Assembly (NCBI GenBank): GCA_963800215.1
Contig: CAWCZY010000013.1
Coordinates: forward strand, 186,001 to 250,000
From: JAJPKK01 sp963800215
GTDB taxonomy: Bacteria > Pseudomonadota > Alphaproteobacteria > Rhizobiales > Xanthobacteraceae
Reading direction: 5' to 3'
Length of the DNA stretch: 64,000 nucleotides
Positions 19,293 through 27,661 of the stretch are shown piece by piece. The notes under the pieces were generated by a model. That model ran no database searches and was not told the origin of the DNA. It saw only the letters and a list, made by a program, of their open reading frames with translations. The number at the start of each line of letters is the position of its first letter. Positions within the stretch are counted from its first letter, which is position 1. The position numbers were made by a program, and so were the translations under genes.

Positions 19293-20308
19293 CACCGCCC
19301 CCGCGCCATGGCGCGCAGCAGCAGCGCCACCTCGGCGGCCCCGAGCAGCAGGGCGATGACATCGAAGACGGTGGAGTCGAACAGCACGGTCACCACCGCC
19401 AGCCAGGCCAGCACGACATTCGCCGCGAACACGCGCCGGACCACGTCCATCACCGAAAGGCCCCGGGTGGTCGCGACCTGGTAGAAATGGCTGCGGTGCG
19501 CCTGGGTGATGCGCTCGCCCCGCGCCATCCGGCGCAGCAGCGTGATGGTGGCGTCGGCGACGTAATAGAGCGGCAGCAGCAGCGCGGCGGCGAGGTGGCC
19601 GTTGCCGGCGAGCTGCAGCAGCAGCCACGCCAGCACGAGGCCGATCGGCAGGCTGCCGCCGTCGCCGAGAAAAAGCTTCGCCACCGGCCGGTTGAACGGG
19701 GCAAAGCCGAGCATGGCGCCGAGCAGCGCCAGCGCGATCAAGACCGGGGCCTGCGGCACCGCGCCCAGCAGCGCGAGGACGAACACGCCGGCGGTGATCG
19801 GCACGACCTCCGCCACCGTGATCCAGTCGATGCCGTCCATGAAGTTGACGAGATTGACGAACCATAGGACGGCGACGGCTTCGACGCCGCGTTCGACCAC
19901 GAGCGGCACCATCGGCAGCGCGCGAAGCTCCGGCGGCAGGGTCGCGACCATGGCGATGACCGCGATGGCCTGCAGCGCGAGGCGCGGCAGCGCCGCCAGC
20001 GAGAAGATGTCGTCCGCCACGCCCACCACCATCAGCAGCACAACCGCCGCGCCGAGCGGTATGAGATCGGCGAAGCGTGCGCCCTGCGCGCCGCCGAACA
20101 ACAGCGCGACGGAGGCGAGTGCGATGAAGGAGCCGAGCACCACCGCGACCCCTCCGCCTTGCGGCGTCGGCGCCTTATGGGAGGAGCGCGCGTTCGGCCG
20201 CGCCAGCGCATAGCGCACAAACAGCGGCCCCATGAGGACGATCAGCCCGGCGCTGGCGAGGCCGGCCAGCACGATCAACGCGACGTCCCGCAGCTCCATC
20301 GCGATCAC
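19292..20308 (-). CDS. Polyprenyl-phosphate GlcNAc-1-phosphate transferase-like (MraY/WecA/WbpL family)
   Basis: Integral membrane enzyme with about 10-11 helices that starts a lipid-linked glycan by moving a HexNAc-1-phosphate onto undecaprenyl phosphate. The family motifs are present: VGVADD (first Asp pair), NFMDGIDWI, LFLGDGGSLPIG and the C-terminal AHRSHFYQ loop. The start is either GTG at 20308 or ATG at 20299; neither has a strong ribosome-binding site, consistent with coupling to the glycosyltransferase that stops three bases before. It ends in a one-base overlap with the epimerase gene. Confidence 0.85.
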   Translation of the reverse strand: MIAMELRDVALIVLAGLASAGLIVLMGPLFVRYALARPNARSSHKAPTPQGGGVAVVLGSFIALASVALLFGGAQGARFADLIPLGAAVVLLMVVGVADDIFSLAALPRLALQAIAVIAMVATLPPELRALPMVPLVVERGVEAVAVLWFVNLVNFMDGIDWITVAEVVPITAGVFVLALLGAVPQAPVLIALALLGAMLGFAPFNRPVAKLFLGDGGSLPIGLVLAWLLLQLAGNGHLAAALLLPLYYVADATITLLRRMARGERITQAHRSHFYQVATTRGLSVMDVVRRVFAANVVLAWLAVVTVLFDSTVFDVIALLLGAAEVALLLRAMARGR

Positions 20309-20311
20309 CCG

Positions 20312-21478
20312 TCACGTCCCGAGCAGGCGCTGATAGAGGTCGACGGTCGCCTTCCCGATCAGGTCCGCGGCGAAGCGCTCGTCGACCAGCCGCCTTGCGG
20401 CGACGCCGAAACGGATGCGCTGCTGGGACGAGCGGGCCAGCCGCTCCATGGCGGCGGCGAGCGCCGCGGGATCGTCGACCGGCACCAGCAGCCCGGTTTT
20501 CTCCGCGATCGCGATTTCGCGGCAGCCCGGCACGTCGGTCGCGATCAGGGGCCGTCCGCATGCGGCCGCCTCGAGCAGGCTCTTCGGCAATCCTTCGCGG
20601 CGCGACGGCAGCACCGCGACATGGGCGCGCTGCCACAGGGCGGCGATGTCGGCGACCTCTCCGAGCCAGGTGACGCCGGGTTCGCGCCCCCAGTTCGCCA
20701 GCTCGATTTGCGGAATGCTGCCGGGATTGGCGGGATCGGGAGTGCCGGCGAGCAGCAGCCGGCATTGCTTGTCGGCGGCACGCACGATCCGGAACGCGGC
20801 GATGAGGTTGCGCACGCCCTTGTCGTCCAGCATCCGGCCGACATAGGCGAAGGTCACCGGCCCGTCCGGCTCCGGGATCGGGCGAAAGCGGTCGGCATCG
20901 ATACCGGACCCGGGAATGATGACGACATGGTCCGGCTTTACGCCGAGTTCGGCGAGCATGTCGCGGTCGTCGGGGTTTTGCACCAAACCGACGGCGCGGC
21001 GGCGATTGAGCCCGAACCGCAGCAGCAGCCGGATCACGCCGCGCATGAAGCGCGCCTTGCCGGACGGATCGATGAAGGCATGGCCGAGGCCGGTGATGGC
21101 ATAGACATTGGCGGCGCCCCGTCCGAACGCGGCCACGACCCCGAGCACGCTCGCCTGCAACGCGACATGGTGCACAATCGCGGGGGTGACGGCGCGGTAA
21201 ACCTTGCGCAAGGCCATGATGGTGCCGAAACTGCGGAATGGCGACATCCGTCCGCGCGCGAAGCGGACGGGATGGAGCGTGAAGCCTTCCCGCCGGATGG
21301 CATCGGCGTCGTCGCCGACATTGGTGGCGACATGGACCTCGTAGCCGGCGGCGCGGGCGGCGCGCGCCATCGGCAGCCGGTGCGACAGGAAATACCAGTC
21401 TTCGGTCACGACATAGATGAGGCGCGGCGCTGGCCGCGTTCGGGCATCCATCCGCGATGGCCGCCTGACTTGATCCAT
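20312..21478 (-). CDS. Glycosyltransferase family 4
   Basis: GT-B fold retaining glycosyltransferase, about 380-388 residues. LSHRLPMARAARAAGYEVHV marks the N-terminal domain, VTFAYVGRMLDDKGVRNL the interdomain nucleotide-binding start and SRREGLPKSLLEAAACGRP the EX7E motif. It resembles the PglA/CapM-type enzymes that extend undecaprenyl-linked sugars. I used the ATG at 21478 (AGAGAGG close upstream); the ATG at 21451 is equally possible. It is first of a three-gene operon with the phosphotransferase and epimerase, divergent from a UDP-glucuronate epimerase. Confidence 0.82.
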   Translation of the reverse strand: MDQVRRPSRMDARTRPAPRLIYVVTEDWYFLSHRLPMARAARAAGYEVHVATNVGDDADAIRREGFTLHPVRFARGRMSPFRSFGTIMALRKVYRAVTPAIVHHVALQASVLGVVAAFGRGAANVYAITGLGHAFIDPSGKARFMRGVIRLLLRFGLNRRRAVGLVQNPDDRDMLAELGVKPDHVVIIPGSGIDADRFRPIPEPDGPVTFAYVGRMLDDKGVRNLIAAFRIVRAADKQCRLLLAGTPDPANPGSIPQIELANWGREPGVTWLGEVADIAALWQRAHVAVLPSRREGLPKSLLEAAACGRPLIATDVPGCREIAIAEKTGLLVPVDDPAALAAAMERLARSSQQRIRFGVAARRLVDERFAADLIGKATVDLYQRLLGT

Positions 21479-21691
21479 ATCCCTCTCTAAGTGGCGCCTG
21501 CCGAAACGTGGCGCCTGCCGACCCCCGGCAATCCCACCCCGGCGCATTCCGGCTGATCGATAGCATCGATCGTGGTGGACGCAACAGGCTTGACGTTCAT
21601 GTCGGGAACGTCCTAGCCCTCTCCAAGGCGGCCGCGGACTTCGAGGCGGCACTGCGAACTCGGCCGGAGGCGTGCGTGGAGAGTAAGATCG

Positions 21692-22708
21692 ATGGCGGCT
21701 GAGCCGATCCTGGTCACCGGCGCCGCCGGATTCATCGGTTTCCACGTCGCCCAGCGCCTTGCGGCGGCCGGTCGCGCGGTGATCGGCATCGACAACCTCA
21801 ATGCCTATTACGACCCCGCGCTCAAGCGGGCGCGCCTCGCCGAGCTCGCCCGCTACGATTGCTTCTCCTTCCGCAAGCTCGACCTGAAAGACCGCGACGG
21901 CGTGGCGGCGCTGTTTTCGGAATGCCGGTTCGCCCATGTGGTGCATCTCGCCGCCCAGGCGGGCGTGCGCCACTCCCTCACGGCGCCGCACGACTATGTC
22001 GACTCCAACATCACCGGCTTCCTCAACGTGCTGGAAGGCTGCCGGCACGTGGCGAGCCGCCATCTCATCTATGCATCGTCCTCCTCGGTCTACGGCGCCA
22101 ACACGGCGCTGCCGTTTTGCGTGTCGCAGAACGTCGATCATCCGCTGAGCCTCTACGGCGCGTCGAAGAAGGCCAACGAGCTGATGGCGCATGCCTATGC
22201 CCATTTGTTCGGGCTGCCGGCCACGGGGCTGCGCTTCTTCACCGTCTACGGCCCCTGGGGCCGGCCGGACATGGCGATGTGGCTGTTCGCCGACGCCATC
22301 CTGGCAGGCCGGCCGATCAAGCTGTTCAATCGCGGGGACATGCAGCGGGACTTCACCTATGTCGACGATGTCGCCACCGCCGTCGTCAAGCTGATCGAGC
22401 ATCCGCCGCAGGGGAACGTCGCCTGGTCGGGCGATGATCCCGATCCCGCCACCAGCCGGGCGCCGTGGCGCATCTACAATATCGGCAACCACACGCCGGT
22501 CGAATTGATGGAAGTGGTGCGCCTGCTCGAGCAGGCCCTCGGCAAGACCGCGCTCAGGGAGCTGATGCCGATGCAGCCCGGCGACGTGCGCGCCACCTGC
22601 GCCGATGTGGACGCATTGCAGAAAGCGGTGGGATTTGCTCCAAACACGTCGGTCTCGGACGGCATCGCCCGGTTCATCGACTGGTATCGCGCGTATCATC
22701 GTGTCTGA
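21692..22708 (+). CDS. UDP-glucuronate 4-epimerase-like NAD-dependent epimerase
   Basis: A 338-residue extended SDR. TGAAGFIGFHV binds NAD, SSSSVYG gives the catalytic Ser and YGASKKANE the Tyr/Lys pair. The words IDNLNAYYDPALKRARL and TVYGPWGRPDMA are typical of UDP-glucuronate 4-epimerases (LspL/Cap1J type), which make UDP-galacturonate for capsule or LPS. It faces away from the GT4/phosphotransferase/epimerase operon, and together they look like a small polysaccharide locus. The 213-base gap upstream contains GACGTT..AACGTC arms (21592-21612) that could be an operator. Confidence 0.83.
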   Translation: MAAEPILVTGAAGFIGFHVAQRLAAAGRAVIGIDNLNAYYDPALKRARLAELARYDCFSFRKLDLKDRDGVAALFSECRFAHVVHLAAQAGVRHSLTAPHDYVDSNITGFLNVLEGCRHVASRHLIYASSSSVYGANTALPFCVSQNVDHPLSLYGASKKANELMAHAYAHLFGLPATGLRFFTVYGPWGRPDMAMWLFADAILAGRPIKLFNRGDMQRDFTYVDDVATAVVKLIEHPPQGNVAWSGDDPDPATSRAPWRIYNIGNHTPVELMEVVRLLEQALGKTALRELMPMQPGDVRATCADVDALQKAVGFAPNTSVSDGIARFIDWYRAYHRV

Positions 22709-22732
22709 GCGCGAATCCCCGAGAGGATCGGC

Positions 22733-23920
22733 ATGAACGAGAGACTGCTCAATCCGGTGTCGAATGCCGAGCTTGATCGCCGTTGGGCCGCGGTGCGCAA
22801 GGCGATGGCGGAGCACGGCGTTGCGGCGCTGGTGGTGCAGAGCAACAACGACTGGCTCGGCGGTTACGCCAAATGGCTGACCGACCACCCCGCCACCAAC
22901 GGCTATCCCAAGACGGTGATCTTCCACGCCGATGATTTCATGACCGTCGTCGACATGGGCCCGCGCGGGGGACGGCGCAAGCTCGGCGGCAATGACGAAG
23001 TCCATCGTGGCGTCGGCGAGATCATGACCACGCCGGCCTTCACGTCCGTCGCTTATACCGACGAATACCACGCCGAGCTGGTCGTGGCCGAGCTGAAGTG
23101 GCGCGATTGCCGCGCAGTCGGCATCGCCGGCGGCGGAGCGATGCCGCATAAATTCGTCACCCGCATCGAACAGGAGATGGCGCCCCACGCCACGCTGGTC
23201 GACATGACCGAGGCGCTCGACTGGGCGAAGGCGATCAAGAGCCCGGAGGAGATCGTTGCCGTCCGCAAGGCGGCGGCGATGCAGGACGAAATCTTCGCGT
23301 GTCTCCTCAATAACGTGAAGCCGGGCATGCGCGACACCGAGATCACGGCGCTGGCGCAGTATGAAGGCCGCCTGCTCGGGAGCGAGCAGGGCCTGTTTCT
23401 CGGCACCTCGGCACCGCTCGGCCGGCGCTCCGGCTTCGCCGACCGCTACCAGCAGGGCCGCACGCTCAAGCCCGGCGAGCATTTCACCATCCTGATCGAG
23501 AACAACGGCCCGGGCGGCTTCTACACCGAGCTCGCGCGCACCATGGTGTTCGGCAAGGCATCGCAGGAGCTGGTGGATGGTTTCGCCGCGATGAAGGCGG
23601 CGCAAGACCATACGCTCTCCCTCATCAAGCCCGGCGCCCTATGCCGCGACATCGCCGCCGCCCACGACGACTACATGCGTACCCATGGCTTCCCTGCGGA
23701 ATTGCGGCTTTATTGCCACGGCCAGGGCTACGACCTCGTCGAGCGGCCGCTGGTGCGCGCCGACGAGACCATGTCGCTCGCCGCCGGCATGAACCTCGCG
23801 GTGCATCCGGGCTACGAGACCGACGCGATCTTCGCGGTGATCTGCGACAATTACCTGGTCGAGGCGGCGGGCCCGAGCGAATGCCTGCACAAGACCAAGA
23901 AGAAGATCTTCGAATTATGA
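22733..23920 (+). CDS. M24 (pita-bread) family hydrolase with poor metal-ligand conservation
   Basis: A 395-residue two-domain protein of the aminopeptidase P/creatinase fold; the start follows GAGAGGATCGGC. The C-terminal pita-bread domain is visible, but in the positions where M24 metallopeptidases carry two Asp, one His and two Glu it reads IENNGPGGFYTELART, CHGQGYDLVERP and GMNLAVHPGYE, so most metal ligands seem replaced. Creatinase and ectoine hydrolase are known metal-independent relatives, hence a C-N hydrolase acting on a small molecule is more likely than a peptidase. It precedes an FAD hydroxylase and a ThDP decarboxylase on the same strand. Confidence 0.75.
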   Translation: MNERLLNPVSNAELDRRWAAVRKAMAEHGVAALVVQSNNDWLGGYAKWLTDHPATNGYPKTVIFHADDFMTVVDMGPRGGRRKLGGNDEVHRGVGEIMTTPAFTSVAYTDEYHAELVVAELKWRDCRAVGIAGGGAMPHKFVTRIEQEMAPHATLVDMTEALDWAKAIKSPEEIVAVRKAAAMQDEIFACLLNNVKPGMRDTEITALAQYEGRLLGSEQGLFLGTSAPLGRRSGFADRYQQGRTLKPGEHFTILIENNGPGGFYTELARTMVFGKASQELVDGFAAMKAAQDHTLSLIKPGALCRDIAAAHDDYMRTHGFPAELRLYCHGQGYDLVERPLVRADETMSLAAGMNLAVHPGYETDAIFAVICDNYLVEAAGPSECLHKTKKKIFEL

Positions 23921-24048
23921 AGACGCGTCGGTTTAGTGATACTGGACATCGGGCTCCGATCTTCTGATTCGGCGCATGCTCCGGAACCGGCCGCGCAACC
24001 AAGTGTTAGCATCGCTCTGCTAGATCATTGCCATCAGGTGTGACGGAC

Positions 24049-25272
24049 ATGGCCGCGCAATCGATCTCCACACGGTGCTGCGTTACCGGCGGCGGGCCGG
24101 CCGGGATGATGCTCGGCTTCCTGCTGGCACGCGCCGGCGTCGATGTCGTGGTGCTGGAAAAGCACGGCGATTTCCTGCGCGATTTCCGCGGCGACACGAT
24201 CCATCCGTCCACCCTGGAGCTGATGCACGAACTGGGCCTGCTCGAGGAGTTCCTGCAGCAACCCCACCACAAGGTGGACCGGATCGGCGCCCAGATCGGC
24301 GACTCCCAGGTGAGGCTCGCCGATCTCACCAGGCTGCCGACCACCTGCAAGTTCATCGCCTTCATGCCGCAATGGGACTTCCTCAACTTCCTCGCCGCCC
24401 ATGGCCGGCGCTATCGCGGCTTCCATTTGATGGTGAACACCCAGGCCACCGACCTCGTATTCGACGGCGAGCGGGTGACCGGCGTGCGCGCGCTGCACGA
24501 TGGCGCCGAGGTCGAGATTCACGCCGATCTCGTGGTCGCCGCCGACGGGCGCCATTCGACTTTGCGCGAGCGGGCCGGCTTCGCGGTGGAAGACGTCGGT
24601 GCGCCGATGGATGTTTTGTGGATGCGGATCTCGCGAAAGTCCGGTGACCCCGCCGATGCGTTCGGGCATATCGAGGCCGGCCGCTTTTTGATCATGCTCG
24701 ACCGCGGCGACTACTGGCAATGCGCTTACGTGATTTCCAAGGGCTCGGCCGATACGCTGATGAAACAGCCGATCGCGGGATTTCGCCGGATCATCCTGGA
24801 CCTGTCGCCGTGGCTCGGCGACCGCGTGAACGACCTGAAGAGCTGGGACGACGTGAAGTTGCTGACCGTTGCCGTCGACCGCCTCAAGAAATGGTATCGC
24901 CCGGGTCTGCTGTGCATCGGCGACGCTGCCCACGCGATGTCGCCGGTCGGCGGCGTCGGCATCAATCTCGCGGTTCAGGATGCGGTGGCAGCGGCCAATA
25001 TTCTGTATGAGCCGCTCCGCCGCCATGCGGTGACGCCCGATGACCTGCGCAAGGTTCAGGCGCGCCGGGAATGGCCGGCCCGGGTGACGCAGCAGATCCA
25101 GATATTCATCCAGAACCGCGTGATCAGCCCGGTGCTTGCCGGCACGCAGCGGCCGAAGCCGCCCTTCGCGGTGAAGCTCAGCCAGTGGTTCCCGGTGCTG
25201 CAGCGCATCGCCGCACGGGTGATCGGCGTCGGCGTCCGGCCGGAGCATATTCATACGCCGGAAGCGCCGTAG
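24049..25272 (+). CDS. FAD-dependent monooxygenase (aromatic hydroxylase type)
   Basis: A 407-residue flavoprotein of the p-hydroxybenzoate hydroxylase superfamily. GGGPAGMMLGFLLARAG is the FAD-binding GxGxxG element, VVAADGRHSTLRE the middle DG motif and CIGDAAHAMSPVGGVGINLA the second FAD motif. It probably inserts oxygen into an aromatic or related ring using NAD(P)H. ATG 24049 is preferred; an in-frame TTG lies 21 bases earlier. It lies between an M24-fold hydrolase and a benzoylformate decarboxylase-like gene, with gaps of 128 and 141 bases, so a joint catabolic role is an inference. Confidence 0.85.
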   Translation: MAAQSISTRCCVTGGGPAGMMLGFLLARAGVDVVVLEKHGDFLRDFRGDTIHPSTLELMHELGLLEEFLQQPHHKVDRIGAQIGDSQVRLADLTRLPTTCKFIAFMPQWDFLNFLAAHGRRYRGFHLMVNTQATDLVFDGERVTGVRALHDGAEVEIHADLVVAADGRHSTLRERAGFAVEDVGAPMDVLWMRISRKSGDPADAFGHIEAGRFLIMLDRGDYWQCAYVISKGSADTLMKQPIAGFRRIILDLSPWLGDRVNDLKSWDDVKLLTVAVDRLKKWYRPGLLCIGDAAHAMSPVGGVGINLAVQDAVAAANILYEPLRRHAVTPDDLRKVQARREWPARVTQQIQIFIQNRVISPVLAGTQRPKPPFAVKLSQWFPVLQRIAARVIGVGVRPEHIHTPEAP

Positions 25273-25413
25273 AACGACGCCGTCATGTATGGACGGCGGA
25301 AGAGGCCCGCCATCCCTGCTTTCGAGGCCCCACGAAAATCGCTATCGTGCCGGCCCTTTCGGGAATCGGCTCGGTTTCCCGGCCTCGAACCTGTGGAGAC
25401 GGTCTTGCCCGCG

Positions 25414-27081
25414 ATGTCCGGAAAGCGTGCCTTCCTCGAGCTTTTGAAGCAGGAGGGCGTCGAGATCGTGTTCGGCAACCCCGGCACCACCGAGCTGCCG
25501 CTGATGGATGCGTTCGCGGTGGAGCACGACATCCGATACGTGCTCGGCCTGCAGGAAGCCGCCCTGATGGCGATGGCCGACGGCTACGCCCAGGCGTCGG
25601 GCAAGCTCGCCGTGCTCAATCTCCATGTGGCGCCGGGGCTCGGCAACGCCATGGGCATGCTCTATGACGCGGTCAAGGCGGCTTCCCCCATTCTGATCAC
25701 GGCCGGTCAGCAGGACCTCGAATATCTCGTCACTGAGCCGGTGCTGTCGGCGGACCTGACGACACTGGCGCGGCCGTTCGTCAAATGGGCCGCCGAGGTG
25801 CACCGCCTCGCCGACCTGCCGCGGCTGGTGCACCGCGCCGCCAAGACCGCGCTGGCGCCGCCCACCGGACCGGTATTCCTGTCGCTGCCCGGCGACATCC
25901 TCAAGGCCGAAGGCGACGTCGACTTGATGAAGCCGACGCGGGTGGCGCCGCGGCTGCGCGGCGACGCCGCCGCCATCGCCGCCGCCGCCGCCCTGCTGGC
26001 AAAGGCCGAGCGTCCCGTGATCTTCGCCGGCGATGCCGTCGCCCAGAGCCGCGCCCTTGGCGAGCTGGTCGCGCTCGCGGAGTTGATCGGCGCGCCGGTC
26101 TATGCCGAGTTCGTGCCGAGCTCGGCGTCGTTTCCGGCCTCCCACCCGCTCGCCCGCGGCGCCATGGTGCGCACCCAGGCGGGGGTGCGCCAGGTGCTCG
26201 ACCAGCACGACCTCCTGTTCTCGGTGGGCGCCGACCTTTTCACCCTGTCGCTGCCGTCCGACATCGAGCCGATGCCGCCGGGCCTGCCGCTTATCCATCT
26301 CGACACCGACCCCTGGGAGATCGGCAAGAATTATCCCGCCGACGCCGCGATCCTCGGCGACCCCAAGAGCATCCTGCCCGAGCTGACGGCGGCGGTGGAG
26401 GCGGCCATGACCGGCGGAGCGCGCGGCGCCGCCCGCGAGCGCTTCAAGACCGCGAGCGAGGCGACGCTGGCCGAACGCCACGCCCTCAAGGCGAAAGCCA
26501 AAACGCTCGCGGGCAAGTCGCCGGTGCAGGCGCTGGCGCTCCTCGACGCCATCGGCGACATGCTGCCGAAGGACGCCGTGGTGATCGAGGAGGTGCTGTC
26601 CTCCTCCCCCGGCATCCGCCAGCTCATCCGCAGCGACGATCCGCAGAGCTATTTCGGCCTGCGCGGCGGCGGCATCGGCTGGGGCCTGCCGGCCGCGATC
26701 GGCATCAAGCTGGCGCTGCCGCACCGGCCGGTGGTTGCGCTGGTCGGCGACGGCAGCGCCATGTACACCTGCCAGGCGCTGTGGACCGCCGCCCACGACC
26801 GCATCGGCGTGGTGTTCGTGATCCTCAACAACAAGTCCTACCGCATCCTCAAGCAGCGCCTGCTGGCGCTGCGCGGCCATGCGGAGCAGGTCGACAAATT
26901 CGTCGGGATGGAGATCGTCGATCCGCCGATCGACTTCGTCGGCCTCGCGCGGTCGCTGGGTGTCGCGGCCGAGCACGCCAAGACCGTGCATGACGCGACC
27001 GACCTCATCGCGCAGGGCATCAAGGCCAATACGCCGCTGCTAATCGATGTCGACCTCGACGGCTCGTTCAAGCCAATGTGA
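25414..27081 (+). CDS. Thiamine-diphosphate-dependent enzyme (acetolactate synthase / benzoylformate decarboxylase family)
   Basis: A 555-residue three-domain ThDP enzyme. The PYR-domain catalytic Glu is in VLGLQEAALMAMADGYA, and the cofactor motif is VGDGSAMYTCQALW followed by VFVILNNKSY. FGNPGTTELPLMDA resembles benzoylformate decarboxylase and related oxo-acid decarboxylases more than biosynthetic acetolactate synthase, and no regulatory subunit gene follows. ATG 25414 was chosen; a TTG at 25405 has a better spaced GGAGAC. It converges on the nitrile hydratase accessory gene, separated by a repeat with two hairpins. Confidence 0.83.
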   Translation: MSGKRAFLELLKQEGVEIVFGNPGTTELPLMDAFAVEHDIRYVLGLQEAALMAMADGYAQASGKLAVLNLHVAPGLGNAMGMLYDAVKAASPILITAGQQDLEYLVTEPVLSADLTTLARPFVKWAAEVHRLADLPRLVHRAAKTALAPPTGPVFLSLPGDILKAEGDVDLMKPTRVAPRLRGDAAAIAAAAALLAKAERPVIFAGDAVAQSRALGELVALAELIGAPVYAEFVPSSASFPASHPLARGAMVRTQAGVRQVLDQHDLLFSVGADLFTLSLPSDIEPMPPGLPLIHLDTDPWEIGKNYPADAAILGDPKSILPELTAAVEAAMTGGARGAARERFKTASEATLAERHALKAKAKTLAGKSPVQALALLDAIGDMLPKDAVVIEEVLSSSPGIRQLIRSDDPQSYFGLRGGGIGWGLPAAIGIKLALPHRPVVALVGDGSAMYTCQALWTAAHDRIGVVFVILNNKSYRILKQRLLALRGHAEQVDKFVGMEIVDPPIDFVGLARSLGVAAEHAKTVHDATDLIAQGIKANTPLLIDVDLDGSFKPM

Positions 27082-27094
27082 GCGGCGGCGGAAT

Positions 27095-27199
27095 CCCCCT
27101 CCCCCGCGTGCGGGGGAGGGTTGGGGGAGGGGGCGCTGACTCTCCACACGCGCTGTGCCTGCGGCCGGCGATCCCTCCCTGACTTTCAAGGGGAGGGAG
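27095..27199. repeat. CCCTCCCCC-type intergenic repeat with two hairpins
   Basis: CCCTCCCCC-GCGTGC-GGGGGAGGG (27097-27120) followed by CCCTCCC-N11-GGGAGGG around 27174-27197. This G/C-tract motif is common between Rhizobiales genes. Here it lies between converging genes and may terminate both. Confidence 0.6.
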
Positions 27200-27208
27200 C
27201 ACGTCATC

Positions 27209-27628
27209 TCATCGACACGTGCCCTGACCACCCACATCGGCCGCGCCGAAATCCTCCGGCCGCAGCTCGATCGGCGCGCCGTGCGGGGTGCGGTCGGCGG
27301 CGCGGACCCAGGCGTCGTGATAGCGCGCGAGCATCGCGCGGTCGACGACGCCCTTGGCGGCGACCATGCGTTCCAGCGCCGCGAGCCAGTGCCGGTAATA
27401 GGTCGCGCCGGTATCGGGGTCGCCGGCACGCTGGGCGGACTTGATCTCCTCGCCCAGCAGCTGCGCCCATTCGCCCCAGGTGAAGACGCCGCGCTCATGG
27501 AGCGCGACCGCCATGGCGAAGGTCTGCGCCTCCCACGGCTCGCGGAACACCGGTCCCTCGGCATCGCAGGGAATGCCCGGGACGGCTTCGGCGGCGCGAC
27601 GCGCCGCGCCGGGTTCGATGGCGCTCAT
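27209..27628 (-). CDS. Nitrile hydratase accessory protein
   Basis: A 139-residue protein similar to the N-terminal part of nitrile hydratase beta: FREPWEAQTFAMAVALHERGVFTWGEWAQLL. This family (also called activator, P14K-like or NthE-type) helps insert cobalt into the alpha subunit by forming a complex and swapping subunits. ATG 27628 was chosen as the first Met that fits the family start. It is the last gene of the minus-strand nitrile hydratase operon, 33 bases behind the membrane/spermidine-synthase fusion gene that separates it from the beta subunit. Confidence 0.8.
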   Translation of the reverse strand: MSAIEPGAARRAAEAVPGIPCDAEGPVFREPWEAQTFAMAVALHERGVFTWGEWAQLLGEEIKSAQRAGDPDTGATYYRHWLAALERMVAAKGVVDRAMLARYHDAWVRAADRTPHGAPIELRPEDFGAADVGGQGTCR

Positions 27629-27661
27629 GCCTGCTGTTCCTCGCACCAGCATGCATTCGAC

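Noticed and set aside
20312..23611. 1099-codon minus-strand frame extending the GT4 gene upstream
   Set aside because: The extra 710 codons lie antisense to the UDP-glucuronate epimerase and M24 genes and have shadow composition; GT4 homology begins only at ~21451.
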